Notes: generated by a model not told the origin, from the letters alone. A DNA stretch of 50,021 nucleotides from an uncultured Peptostreptococcaceae bacterium (GCA_947072565.1 CAMTIM010000014.1:1-50021); one strand, 5' to 3'; shown: positions 25,234 through 34,790, numbered from the stretch's first letter. A program made the numbers and translations.

Positions 25234-26532
25234 TTAAAAAAATTCATTGAACTTAGAAATAATATATTCTATACATTCATCTGTTATCCCTGGCCAAACA
25301 CCTATCCAAAATGTATTCTCCATTATAATATCTGTATTTTCTAACTCACCTATTACTTTGTAAGTATAGGAATTTTCCTTAAATACAGGCTGTTTTAAAA
25401 TATTACCTCCAAATAGTAATCTAGTCCCTATCTTATTCCCCTCTAAAAACTTAATTAAATCATTTCTGTCATACTTATCATTTTCTTTTATTGTTATAGG
25501 AAATCCAAACCAACTAGGCTTACTTCTTTCAGTTAGTTTAGGTAGTATCAAATAATCATCTAGATGCTTTAAGCCATCAAATATTTTTTTAAAATTATTA
25601 TTTCTTTGTTCTATAAACATAGGTAACTTCTTAAGCTGTGAGACTCCTATAGCTGCCTGCATATCTGTTACTTTTAAATTGTATCCTAAGTGAGAATATA
25701 CATATTTATGGTCGTACCCGACAGGTAAGTCACCATGTTGCTGATCAAATCTATTATTACATATATTATCTTTCCCCGGAGGGCATACGCAGTCTCTACC
25801 CCAATCTCTAACTGATTTTATAACCTTATCTAACAAGGGATCATTGGTTACAACTGCGCCACCTTCTCCCATAGTTATATGATGAGCTGGATAAAAACTA
25901 AATGTACCTATGTGTCCAATAGTTCCTGTATATTTCCCATCATACTTAGCTCCTAAAGCATCGCAACTATCTTCTATTATCCATAAATTATATTTTTTTG
26001 CTAATTCCATAACTTTGTCTAAGTTGAAAGGATTTCCTAAAGTATGAGCCATAAATATAGCCCTAGTATTACTAGATATAGCTTTTTCTATATCATCAAC
26101 TTTATAGTCATACGTTTCTAGATCAACATCTATAAATACCGGTACTAAACCATTTTGTATTATTGGCGAAACCGTAGTTGGAAATCCTGCAGCTACCGTT
26201 ATCACTTCATCACCTTTTACAAGTTTCTTATCACCTAATTTATGTGAAGTTAGAGCTGTAATCGCTACTAAGTTTGCCGATGAACCAGAGTTGACTAACG
26301 CACAATGTTTTATACCCAAAAATTTCGAAAATTCATATTCAAACTGATCTGCATATCTACCTGCTGTAAGCCACATATCAAGAGATGCATCAATTAAATT
26401 ATTTAAATCATCCTCATCTAGTATTTTACCTGATACAGGTATATATGTTTCACCTTTCATGAATTTTTTATCAAGAACATTTCCTCTATGAAATTTTTTC
26501 ACATTCTCCAATATATTACTTCTATCAATCAT
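25234..26532 (-). CDS. rfbH: CDP-4-keto-6-deoxy-D-glucose 3-dehydrase RfbH (E1)
   Basis: A 432-residue PMP- and [2Fe-2S]-dependent enzyme that removes the 3-hydroxyl of CDP-4-keto-6-deoxyglucose. It belongs to the sugar-aminotransferase fold, but the Schiff-base lysine is replaced by His217 in PAHHITMGEGG. The cysteines C190, C248, C250 and C258 fit the iron-sulfur spacing C-X57-C-X1-C-X7-C exactly. Both traits separate E1 from ordinary aminotransferases. The start is ATG 26532, eight bases after GGAG; a GTG three codons upstream is too close to the site and gives numbering three higher. The reductase partner (E3) is not in this window. Confidence 0.93.
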   Translation of the reverse strand: MIDRSNILENVKKFHRGNVLDKKFMKGETYIPVSGKILDEDDLNNLIDASLDMWLTAGRYADQFEYEFSKFLGIKHCALVNSGSSANLVAITALTSHKLGDKKLVKGDEVITVAAGFPTTVSPIIQNGLVPVFIDVDLETYDYKVDDIEKAISSNTRAIFMAHTLGNPFNLDKVMELAKKYNLWIIEDSCDALGAKYDGKYTGTIGHIGTFSFYPAHHITMGEGGAVVTNDPLLDKVIKSVRDWGRDCVCPPGKDNICNNRFDQQHGDLPVGYDHKYVYSHLGYNLKVTDMQAAIGVSQLKKLPMFIEQRNNNFKKIFDGLKHLDDYLILPKLTERSKPSWFGFPITIKENDKYDRNDLIKFLEGNKIGTRLLFGGNILKQPVFKENSYTYKVIGELENTDIIMENTFWIGVWPGITDECIEYIISKFNEFF

Positions 26533-26548
26533 TTTACTCACTCCATTT

Positions 26549-28228
26549 TCACTTTAAGATAATCCAATTTCCCGATTCTATTATTTTTAAACCCATACTT
26601 TTTATCTTTTCTTTTAGATCTATTTTATCAATCTTAATAGCTATAATCCCATTTTCAATAATACGATTTTTTAATTTTAACATTATATCAATTGGATTTT
26701 CATATGTCTCTAATTTACTTTCAAAAACAATATATTTAAACTTTGTATTAGGATAAATATTTTCTATAATTGAAGAATCATCGATATATTCTACTATATC
26801 TGATACACCTTCTAAATCTTCAAGGTAGCATTTTTCGTCAGTCACATTATAAATTTTACAATTTAAATTTTGTACATTTTCTTTGATATTCTCCTTTATT
26901 TTTAATGGATTACTTCCCATACCACAATTTATACCTAATATATCTATATTTCCAATATCATTACATTCTAAATGTTCAAATAAATCAAAATCAAAAGCAA
27001 AACCAGTACCCCATGGATCTATTCCAAAAATATTTAAGAATTCTATTTTTCCTTCATCATAAAATGCTGTGCTGCCTATAATACCATTTTTATCTTCATA
27101 ACTATTAATTTCGTCTTTTAATGTAACGCTTCCAAAATGATGGCAATATGCATCTTTAACTAACATCATTTTATATCCTTTTCTTCTTAAAATCATAGAT
27201 ACCTTATCGTCTGGGAATGACATCATATTGTTAGTGTGAAAATAGCCTCCCCATCCAATTCCTTTTGATGAAAACCATATTTTCGAACTTTGTAAATCAA
27301 TAGGATTACATAATCTAGACCTTTGTTCCCATCTATATTTATTACTTATATTATTTACTTTTGAAAATTCATACATTTCATCCATATCCTTATAACTAGC
27401 AGGTATACTTTGACCATTACTTACATTTGGAGTTGTAGGAACTACCCAGGCTATATCATGGTCTGACTCCATACATCTAATCATATTTAAGATAGCATTT
27501 TCAGTAACTATAACATCATTGCTAACTGTTAAACAATATTTACCTTCAACAATCCTCCCCACTACTGTCGGAGATCCTCCATTTTTAAATATATCTACTT
27601 GCTTAGTAGGGTTCATAGATTCAAAATATTTTTTAGTATCATCTGTTGATCCATGATTTAATAGTATCAATTCATAATTAATACTGTTTGGTACATACTT
27701 CAATAGATTTTCTATACATAGTTTAGTATATTCTAGTTTATTATACCCCACTACTATTATTGAAAGCTCATATTTATATTCTCCAGTAGCTTCTGACTGA
27801 TCTATATATTTATTGGAGCATAGGTTAATCAATTCATTCTGATAATAATTATGTATCTTTTCTTTATCAGGATAAATACTTCCCCAAAAATATAATTGTA
27901 AATACATATCTTGTAATATAGGTATTAACTCAAACTCAATTTTATCTAGGATATTTTTAGCTCTAGACTTTGCAAGGTTTGCTATTTTGTTTAAAGAATA
28001 ACTTGCATTTTCACAAGCTAAATTCACATCGATAACTATATTTCCATGTTTTTTTATGTTAATAATTGTATTATATATACTATCTATTGCATCGTTAATA
28101 TCATTTACTATATACATAAAATTGCTATAATCTTTATCTTCAGCTATTTTATATAAATATTCAGATGCTTCTATTATGGATTCTATCATTTCTAACATTT
28201 GTTTAACTAATGTTTGATTTTTTATCAT
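26549..28228 (-). CDS. Multidomain family 2 glycosyltransferase
   Basis: A protein of 559 residues. Residues 1-145 are helical, with no family I can name. Residues 155-390 are a GT2 catalytic domain (LSIIVVGYNKLEYTKLCIEN, LLNHGSTDDTKKYF, and SNDVIV in the DxD position). Residues 425-559 look like a degenerate Rossmann methyltransferase fold (IDILGINCGMGSNPLKI followed by segments like SAM methyltransferase strands). It starts at ATG 28228, six bases after GAGG. It lies 16 bases before rfbH in the flagellin glycan operon and probably transfers one of the sugars made there. Confidence 0.85.
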   Translation of the reverse strand: MIKNQTLVKQMLEMIESIIEASEYLYKIAEDKDYSNFMYIVNDINDAIDSIYNTIINIKKHGNIVIDVNLACENASYSLNKIANLAKSRAKNILDKIEFELIPILQDMYLQLYFWGSIYPDKEKIHNYYQNELINLCSNKYIDQSEATGEYKYELSIIVVGYNKLEYTKLCIENLLKYVPNSINYELILLNHGSTDDTKKYFESMNPTKQVDIFKNGGSPTVVGRIVEGKYCLTVSNDVIVTENAILNMIRCMESDHDIAWVVPTTPNVSNGQSIPASYKDMDEMYEFSKVNNISNKYRWEQRSRLCNPIDLQSSKIWFSSKGIGWGGYFHTNNMMSFPDDKVSMILRRKGYKMMLVKDAYCHHFGSVTLKDEINSYEDKNGIIGSTAFYDEGKIEFLNIFGIDPWGTGFAFDFDLFEHLECNDIGNIDILGINCGMGSNPLKIKENIKENVQNLNCKIYNVTDEKCYLEDLEGVSDIVEYIDDSSIIENIYPNTKFKYIVFESKLETYENPIDIMLKLKNRIIENGIIAIKIDKIDLKEKIKSMGLKIIESGNWIILK

Positions 28229-28334
28229 GTTCAACCTCTTCTTGCTATTGCATATTTTATGTTTACAATCCTTCTTAATTAATATTACTTGTCTTATCCT
28301 TTAATCAAATATAATAATAAAATTGTATAATCAT

Positions 28335-29510
28335 CTACTTTAAATACTGAGATAGCAACTTAGTAAATTTTATTGCCCCATTGTAATTTAAGTGTTCTAA
28401 ATCAGAATAGTTAGATCTTACGCTTGAGATTTCTTCTATTTCTTTAAAGTCTAAAACTTCAAAATTATATTTCTTTTTAGTTTGACTAATTATTTCATAA
28501 AACCTATATTTCCATTTAGATTCTATACTTTTCATTTTATCCTCTTTAACCTTATGTCTTGGAATTAGTACTAGTAATATTTGAATATTTGAATCTATTT
28601 CCAATATTTCTTTTAAAATATTTTCAAAGTATCTAATATTTTCTTTTTCAGTATTAGTATATATATTTTTTTCAATACTGCTATATCCCAGCGGATTGAT
28701 ATTATATCTTTTAATTTCTTCTTTATCTAAAATATTATTAATCTCTTCTTTATTAAAGTAATACCTCATGTCTTCTCTAACTATATAATCCCTTTTAAAT
28801 ACATTGTCAAATATAAGTTCTTCTTGCTTATTCAAATCCAAAGTAATATTATCTATTAGTTCCCTCGAAAAGTTAACGTTATCTGACAAGTTATGAGTAT
28901 ATTTTTCAAAGCCATTATAATATATAAAATCAAATGCATTTTTAGTTAATGAAACATCATAGTTGAAATATGTATATGTATACATATCTAATACTACATA
29001 CTTCAAATCAGATATTTTATCTTTATAATTATTTTTAATATATTTTAATTGAATTAAACTATAATACAAATCTTGTGATCCCCTAGCAAAATTATAAAAA
29101 TTTAAATCTAAGTACTTAGGTACTATTCCAATAGCTCCATAAGACAAACCCAATATCATTCCTTCTAAATTAGGCTTTTCATCTTGTAATATACTATCTA
29201 TAAGACTATCACTTTTTTTTAATTTATACATATATTTTAAAAATTTATACATAGGTATTATCTTGCTATTTTGTATACCTAGTTTATCCAATCTCTTTTC
29301 TACTTCAATACAGTCTACAACTTTATTTATTGCAATTATGATTTTATCAAATTCTATACTCAATAGTTCATTAGGTCTATAGAATTTTTTGCCATTGTAT
29401 GATTCTAAATTAGCAAAGCTATCACTATATCCCAATACCGTTATATTATCATTTAAATATGACTCTATCTGTTGTCTACATGTACTTAATCCGTATATAA
29501 TACACTTCAT
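28335..29510 (-). CDS. SGNH-hydrolase-like protein with N-terminal Rossmann-type domain
   Basis: A 391-residue protein of uncertain function. Residues 1-90 resemble the nucleotide- or sugar-binding domain that leads many glycan-locus enzymes (MKCIIYGLSTCRQQIESYL). From about 115 the chain has a GLSYG turn in the place of the GDSL nucleophile Ser, and near the C-terminus DLEHLNYNGA, the DxxH pair of SGNH hydrolases. It may add or remove an acyl group on the flagellin glycan. No clear ribosome binding site precedes ATG 29510, and about 100 bases separate it from the next gene, so it may be poorly translated or coupled. Confidence 0.65.
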   Translation of the reverse strand: MKCIIYGLSTCRQQIESYLNDNITVLGYSDSFANLESYNGKKFYRPNELLSIEFDKIIIAINKVVDCIEVEKRLDKLGIQNSKIIPMYKFLKYMYKLKKSDSLIDSILQDEKPNLEGMILGLSYGAIGIVPKYLDLNFYNFARGSQDLYYSLIQLKYIKNNYKDKISDLKYVVLDMYTYTYFNYDVSLTKNAFDFIYYNGFEKYTHNLSDNVNFSRELIDNITLDLNKQEELIFDNVFKRDYIVREDMRYYFNKEEINNILDKEEIKRYNINPLGYSSIEKNIYTNTEKENIRYFENILKEILEIDSNIQILLVLIPRHKVKEDKMKSIESKWKYRFYEIISQTKKKYNFEVLDFKEIEEISSVRSNYSDLEHLNYNGAIKFTKLLSQYLK

Positions 29511-29612
29511 TGTAATATTTTATTACACAGTATGTATCTTGTTAATTTACTTTTATACAATACTGCATACCTCCTATAATTTATTTTTATGCAAAAATCA
29601 TTTATACTTATC

Positions 29613-30716
29613 TTATAAAGTTGCATAAAGTACAGTCTCAGTCCCACTAACATTATGATGTCTTAAGTATATTTTATATTCAGGAACTAAATTAGTAATA
29701 TATTTATAGATATCTAATATATCCTCATTTTTATGATAAACACATATAGCTAACTTAGGTTTATGCCTTTTTATAGTTCTTTCAGCACCCTTCAAAGCTT
29801 TCATTTCTGCTCCCTCTATATCCATTTTAATAAATGTAACATTATCTTCTACTATATCATCAATAGCTATAGTTTCTATTTCCTGTAACTCATTATGTGA
29901 TTCCTGTGAAATAGATACTATTTTTGATGCTCCATGAGTTGAATCACTTGCAAAACTAAGTCTTTCAGATTTATCCCAGGCTCCTTTATTTATGATCACT
30001 ACATTATCTAATTGTAAGTTTTGTGTTATCTCTTTCAAACTATCCAAACATTTTTCATCAGGCTCAAAACAATATATTCTCTCAAATTTTTTATTTGTTT
30101 GTTTTACTATATCTTCTAACGTATCTCCATAGTTAGCTCCCACATCTAAAATAATCTCTTTATCATTTAACTTAATTATATCTTCACAAAAATATTGATT
30201 CTGTACAAATACATCCATAAAATATTTTAATTTTCCAGAGACTCTTCCTTTTAGTATGTTTTCTAATGTTTTTCTTGAAAATTCATCTTCTAACTTTAAA
30301 TAAATTTTTCTAATTTGATTATAATTTTCATCTAAATATCTTTTATATTCTGTTATATTTGATATAGATGAACAATATAGTTCACATTCAAAACTATATA
30401 TTTTACTTTTTCCAATATTTTTTTCTAATTCTGCTTTTATTTCATATTCATACTTAGGAGATGATATCAATATTCTGAAGTTCATATTTTTATTTGACTT
30501 TAAAAACTCATCAAGAGTTATTATAGGTGCATTAAGATTGTTTGTTTTAACATTATTATTTTTATCTATTATAAATTTTATAGGTATATTATATTTATTT
30601 AATAATTTTATAGCCCAGTATGCTCCTCTTCCTGCACCAAATATACATACTTCAAACTTATTTTCTTCATAATCTTTTTTAAACAATTCAAATTCATTTT
30701 TCATGTTAGTAAACAT
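29613..30716 (-). CDS. FkbM-family methyltransferase with N-terminal Rossmann-type domain
   Basis: A 367-residue protein. Residues 1-110 form a small alpha/beta domain (FEVCIFGAGRGAYWAIKLL, FIIDKN). Residues 170-367 are an FkbM SAM-dependent methyltransferase: EIILDVGANYGDTLEDIV is motif I, RIYCFEPDEKCLDSLKE motif II, and TFIKMDIEGAEMKALKGAER the family hallmark. It would O-methylate a sugar of the flagellin glycan. ATG 30716 follows AGGAGG at the right distance; an in-frame upstream ATG at 30758 has none. Confidence 0.88.
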   Translation of the reverse strand: MFTNMKNEFELFKKDYEENKFEVCIFGAGRGAYWAIKLLNKYNIPIKFIIDKNNNVKTNNLNAPIITLDEFLKSNKNMNFRILISSPKYEYEIKAELEKNIGKSKIYSFECELYCSSISNITEYKRYLDENYNQIRKIYLKLEDEFSRKTLENILKGRVSGKLKYFMDVFVQNQYFCEDIIKLNDKEIILDVGANYGDTLEDIVKQTNKKFERIYCFEPDEKCLDSLKEITQNLQLDNVVIINKGAWDKSERLSFASDSTHGASKIVSISQESHNELQEIETIAIDDIVEDNVTFIKMDIEGAEMKALKGAERTIKRHKPKLAICVYHKNEDILDIYKYITNLVPEYKIYLRHHNVSGTETVLYATL

Positions 30717-30817
30717 ATTGTACACCTCCTTGTTATTTTGATGTAATAGCGAATACATATCCCAACTTTTCTACATCTTTAGAAATATTAATTGACTTTG
30801 TAGTCATAATTTTTTTA

Positions 30818-31609
30818 TTAGTTTATTATTTTAATTATGATAGCATGACCATTTAAATTTTCAACTACAATTTTATCTTTGTCATTTTTGAGTTCATTAA
30901 TTAATGTAGTTATTCCTGTGCATGTTTTAAATCCATAATCATCAAACACAATAATTCCACCATTTATCATCTTTTCCCAGACAAATTCAACGATATCTTT
31001 AACTGCTTTATAAACATCAACATCTATATGGCAAAATCTAATCCTTTCATCTATTTCAAATCCAGTTTCATCTGGAAATATTCCTTCTTTTAGTTTACTG
31101 GCCTGCTCAACTAATGTCCAAAGTTCATAGCATCTATATATATCCACAAGAGTATTTTATCTAATTTCATTAAAACAATTTGAAAATTTCATGTCTGATA
31201 ACCATGGTGCATATTTTGAAGTCATATAATAATCTTCATATGGGTTATCTTTATTACTAATTAATTCACTTCTTAAAATCTTACTGCTTATAAAGTCTTC
31301 ATTTTCTTTATATTCTAAATTTACTAACTCATTTTTTATTTCTTCATATACATCTATAAGATCTGTACAAATAATAATTTTATATTTTTTCTTATCTAAG
31401 TTTAATAATTTTTCACCCTTATATATCTGTATATTATCTATATTGTTAAGATCGATACTATTATCTATAAAAAAAGCAATTTCTCCTAATTTATCTTTTT
31501 TTATAATATTTGTAACCTCTTTACCTCTTCTACCCGCTCCAAATAAAACTATTTGTTTTGAATCTAAAAACTTTTCAAGTATCTTATTAATAATAGCTTC
31601 TTTATTCAT
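30818..31609 (-). pseudogene. Decayed TylF/MycF-type O-methyltransferase
   Basis: Two adjacent reading frames are one broken gene in a single frame. The first (31157-31609, 150 residues) has the N-terminal sugar/nucleotide-binding domain (QIVLFGAGRRGKEVTNIIKK) and ends KYAPWLSDMKFSNCFNEIR. A TAA at 31157-31159 interrupts it; reading straight through gives NTLVDIYRCYELWTLVEQ, the continuation expected for this family. After ASKL the sequence jumps to KEGIFPDETG, so about 75-80 residues with the SAM-binding glycine motif are missing. The C-terminal part (RFCHIDVDVYKAVKDI, GGIIVFDDYGF) is intact. With a stop and no SAM site it cannot be an active methyltransferase, though the N-terminal domain could still be made. 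Confidence 0.85.
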
Positions 31610-31674
31610 TAATTAACTCCTCTTATAAATTATATTAGTATATTACTACATAAATTTTACTTATAGTATATTTT

Positions 31675-32556
31675 TTAATATAACAACGAATACATATCAA
31701 TACTTTCACTGTTTTCATTATAATAATCTATTAATTCTTTAATGCTCTCTTCTATATTTGTAAACTCAAACGAGCCTATTTCATTTAGCATTCTTTGATT
31801 GCTAGATGTATATTCTTTAGCTAACCCATCTTTACATACATATATTGGTAACTTATCTACACTATACCCATTGATCATTTTAGCTATAGTTAACAAATCA
31901 ATACTTTTACCTGTTGTTACATTATAAACATTAAATTTAGGTTTATTATTTATAAACCATTCAACAATTTTGCACAAATCTTCTATTGCCAAATAATCAA
32001 AATATACATTCTGTCTTATTGATATAGGTATTCCTTTTATAACTTTACAACATGCATTGGATATAAACTTACTTTTCCAATGTTCATATTTTCCAAATAC
32101 TCCGAATAATCTTAAATTGTATATATTATCACTATTTTCTATTTGCTTAGCTATAATATATTTTGCAAATCCATATTCGTCCTTTGGTATACTATTTCCA
32201 AACTCTTCTTCTGAAACATTTTTAATATCATTTTCTTTGTTGTACTCTGCACCCGAACCGAAATAAATCATTTTCCCAAATAATTTTTTATTTTTTTCAA
32301 AAGAGTAAAATATATTCAAACTATTATACAAAACTTTAGAATTATCTTTATATAGTCTAGTGCATGAATTATCTACCGCTGAATGAATTACTACATCGTA
32401 ATATTCCTTACTCAAAAAATCTCTTACTTTTTTTTCATTTGTTGCATCTAATTCACTGCTTGTGGGAGATTTGATTATATAATTAAGAGATTCTAGATAT
32501 TCCTTAATATTTCTACCTATATAACCTGTTCCCCCGACTAATAATATTTTTTTCAT
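31675..32556 (-). CDS. NAD(P)-dependent SDR sugar epimerase/reductase
   Basis: A 293-residue extended short-chain dehydrogenase. The cofactor motif is GGTGYIG (about 8-14), VIHSAVDN follows, and the catalytic pair lies in YGFAKYIIAK (YxxxK). Such enzymes in deoxysugar clusters epimerise or reduce a keto sugar. Because a ThDP enzyme and a CDP-3,6-dideoxy-sugar pathway are encoded in the same operon, a reductase acting on an acetyl-branched sugar, like YerF of yersiniose synthesis, is a plausible role; that is inference. It sits 15 bases after neuC. Confidence 0.82.
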   Translation of the reverse strand: MKKILLVGGTGYIGRNIKEYLESLNYIIKSPTSSELDATNEKKVRDFLSKEYYDVVIHSAVDNSCTRLYKDNSKVLYNSLNIFYSFEKNKKLFGKMIYFGSGAEYNKENDIKNVSEEEFGNSIPKDEYGFAKYIIAKQIENSDNIYNLRLFGVFGKYEHWKSKFISNACCKVIKGIPISIRQNVYFDYLAIEDLCKIVEWFINNKPKFNVYNVTTGKSIDLLTIAKMINGYSVDKLPIYVCKDGLAKEYTSSNQRMLNEIGSFEFTNIEESIKELIDYYNENSESIDMYSLLY

Positions 32557-32571
32557 AATACTACCTTCCTT

Positions 32572-33744
32572 TTAAAAACATACCTCATTTATATATGTAG
32601 CTATGTTTGTTTGGGTTACCTCTAAATCTACAAAAGATTTTTGTATTCTTTGTTCTACAAACTCAGTGCTTTCCATAGCCTTCATAAACAATTCAGTACT
32701 ATTTCCATAACCAAAATAGTATGATATATGTCTGTATTTATTATATTCGTCTATAAAACTCAATATTTTATTACAGTCTTCTTCTACATTCACGATATTT
32801 TTAATTGCACCTCTAGGAAACCTTTTATTTTGTCTTGTTCCTACATTAATACTTGGTATTCCATATACACAAGCTTCTCTTATTCCTGCGCTAGAATTAC
32901 CTATTATAAAGTCGCTATTTTTTAACAAAACTAAAAACTCCTCAAAAGGAAACGATTTGAAAATTTTAATATTTTTATTTTTTTCTAATTTTTCTAATTT
33001 TTTTAATATAACATTTGACCCATGATCATTATTTGGATAAATACAAATATATTTTTTTTCTGATTTTGTAATTGCGCCAAACACTTGATCTACATTTTCT
33101 TTTGTTTTATCTAATTCTGTAGTTACAGGATGATACATTAATATAGAATAATTTTCATATTCTATATTATATCGTTGTTTTATATCTTCAATGTTTGGAA
33201 GACTATCAGATAACATTATATCGATATCTGGAGACCCAATTACTTTTATACTTTCTTTTTTTTCTCCAAGTTGCTCTAATCTAATTCTTGATTCTTGGTT
33301 AGAAACCAAATGGAGATGTGACATCTTAGTTATGGCATGTCTTAATGAGTCATCTACTGTACCTGTCAACTCTCCACCTTCAATGTGAATAACTCTAATG
33401 TTATTTAGTATTCCTACAATAGATGCTGCTAACGCATCTATCCTATCTCCATGAATAACAATAAAATCAGGTTTAACGTCATTTACATATTTAGAAAATT
33501 TTATAATTGTATTACCTAAATTAATATCCATTTTTTGAGTTAATTCTATTTCTTTTTCTATAAATATATTTTTAAATTTATCTTTTTCAATTTCATGATA
33601 TGTAGATCCATACTCTTTAAGTAAGTGCATTCCTGTTACATAAATAAACATTTCAAACTCTTTAGACCTTTCAATAGACTGCATTATTGATTTCATTTTA
33701 CCGTAGTCTGCTCTAGTTCCAGTTAAAAAAATAATTTTCCTCAT
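32572..33744 (-). CDS. neuC: Hydrolysing UDP-GlcNAc(-like) 2-epimerase NeuC/LegG
   Basis: A 390-residue GT-B-fold epimerase. The N-terminus FLTGTRADYGKMKSI is the signature of the hydrolysing branch, and IHGDRIDALAASI and IHIEGGELTGTVDDSLRH follow, then IGNSSAGIREACVYGIPSIN in the C-domain. It frees a ManNAc-type sugar for NeuB. Sialic-acid NeuC and legionaminate LegG cannot be separated by eye. It lies 8 bases after neuB. Confidence 0.9.
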   Translation of the reverse strand: MRKIIFLTGTRADYGKMKSIMQSIERSKEFEMFIYVTGMHLLKEYGSTYHEIEKDKFKNIFIEKEIELTQKMDINLGNTIIKFSKYVNDVKPDFIVIHGDRIDALAASIVGILNNIRVIHIEGGELTGTVDDSLRHAITKMSHLHLVSNQESRIRLEQLGEKKESIKVIGSPDIDIMLSDSLPNIEDIKQRYNIEYENYSILMYHPVTTELDKTKENVDQVFGAITKSEKKYICIYPNNDHGSNVILKKLEKLEKNKNIKIFKSFPFEEFLVLLKNSDFIIGNSSAGIREACVYGIPSINVGTRQNKRFPRGAIKNIVNVEEDCNKILSFIDEYNKYRHISYYFGYGNSTELFMKAMESTEFVEQRIQKSFVDLEVTQTNIATYINEVCF

Positions 33745-33752
33745 AACTTAAC

Positions 33753-34790
33753 CTACCTTATCATATCTTTATTTAGATGAACTCCATCATAAATATCAGA
33801 ATTGGCAATTTTACCTAACACGTCTTCATAAAATTCCGCTCTAATTTCTCCTGTGCCTGGTCTTTTTACCCATATATTGTCTCTAGTAAATTTTTCTCCT
33901 GCCTTTATATCTTTTATAGTTACTACTGTCGAAAAAGCAAAATCTATCGTTACTTGCTCTTCATTCAATGGTAGCTTGTTTCCACCTTTCATTTGTGCTA
34001 TTTCATCTGCCGCTAACAATAATTCAATTAATTTTTTTTCATCCATAGAGCAAACTATATCATTTCCCTCTCGGCTCATCGTATCAGTAAAATGCCTTTC
34101 AACAATACAAGCACCTAATCCCATAGCTGCTATACAAGCATTATTATTTATCGTATGATCTGACAATCCTATAGGTATGCCTTTAAATGCATTCATCATT
34201 CCAACCATAGCACCTAATCTTACTAATTTAGGAGGTGTAGGGTATAAGTTAGTTGTATGTAATAAAGCAAATTTAACTTGCCTTTTATCTAATATTTCTA
34301 CAGCTTTTTTTATAGATTCAATAGAGTTCATACCCGTAGATACAATCATAGGTTTTCCAAAACTTGCAATATGGTCTATTAGTGGATAATTGTTCATTTC
34401 ACCTGATCCAATTTTATAAGCTGATACTTCAAATTTTTCTAATCTGTTTGCTGCAGCTCTAGAAAATGGTGTGCTGATAAACGACATTCCTTTACTTTCT
34501 ACATATCTCTTTAATTCTTTTTCTTGACATTCATTTAATGAACACTCTTTCATTACTTCATAAATCGATTTCACAGAATTGCCTGGTATAACATTTCTAG
34601 CTTGTGGTGACATTTCATCATCTATTATATGTGTTTGGTGTTTTATTAACTTCGCTCCAGCTCTATGCGCAGAATCTACCATTTTCATTGCTACGTCTAA
34701 ACTTCCACCATGATTTATCCCAATTTCAGGTATGACTAAAGGAACTTCATTAATTCCTACTTTTATATTTTCTATTTTAAAACTATTCAT
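33753..34790 (-). CDS. neuB: N-acetylneuraminate/legionaminate synthase NeuB
   Basis: A 345-residue PEP-dependent nonulosonate synthase. The TIM barrel begins VPLVIPEIGINHGGSLDVAM and includes AGAKLIKHQTH, SGEMNNYPLI and GLSDHT; the C-terminal SAF (antifreeze-like) domain begins about 280 and contains NIWVKRPGTGEI. It condenses PEP with a ManNAc-type hexosamine. ATG 34790 follows GGAAA and lies right at the end of the ThDP-enzyme gene. The CMP-nonulosonate synthetase needed next (NeuA) is not in this window. Confidence 0.92.
   Translation of the reverse strand: MNSFKIENIKVGINEVPLVIPEIGINHGGSLDVAMKMVDSAHRAGAKLIKHQTHIIDDEMSPQARNVIPGNSVKSIYEVMKECSLNECQEKELKRYVESKGMSFISTPFSRAAANRLEKFEVSAYKIGSGEMNNYPLIDHIASFGKPMIVSTGMNSIESIKKAVEILDKRQVKFALLHTTNLYPTPPKLVRLGAMVGMMNAFKGIPIGLSDHTINNNACIAAMGLGACIVERHFTDTMSREGNDIVCSMDEKKLIELLLAADEIAQMKGGNKLPLNEEQVTIDFAFSTVVTIKDIKAGEKFTRDNIWVKRPGTGEIRAEFYEDVLGKIANSDIYDGVHLNKDMIR

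Noticed and set aside
25234-26532. PLP sugar aminotransferase (DegT/LegC type)
   Set aside because: The PLP lysine is replaced by His and four cysteines have E1 iron-sulfur spacing.
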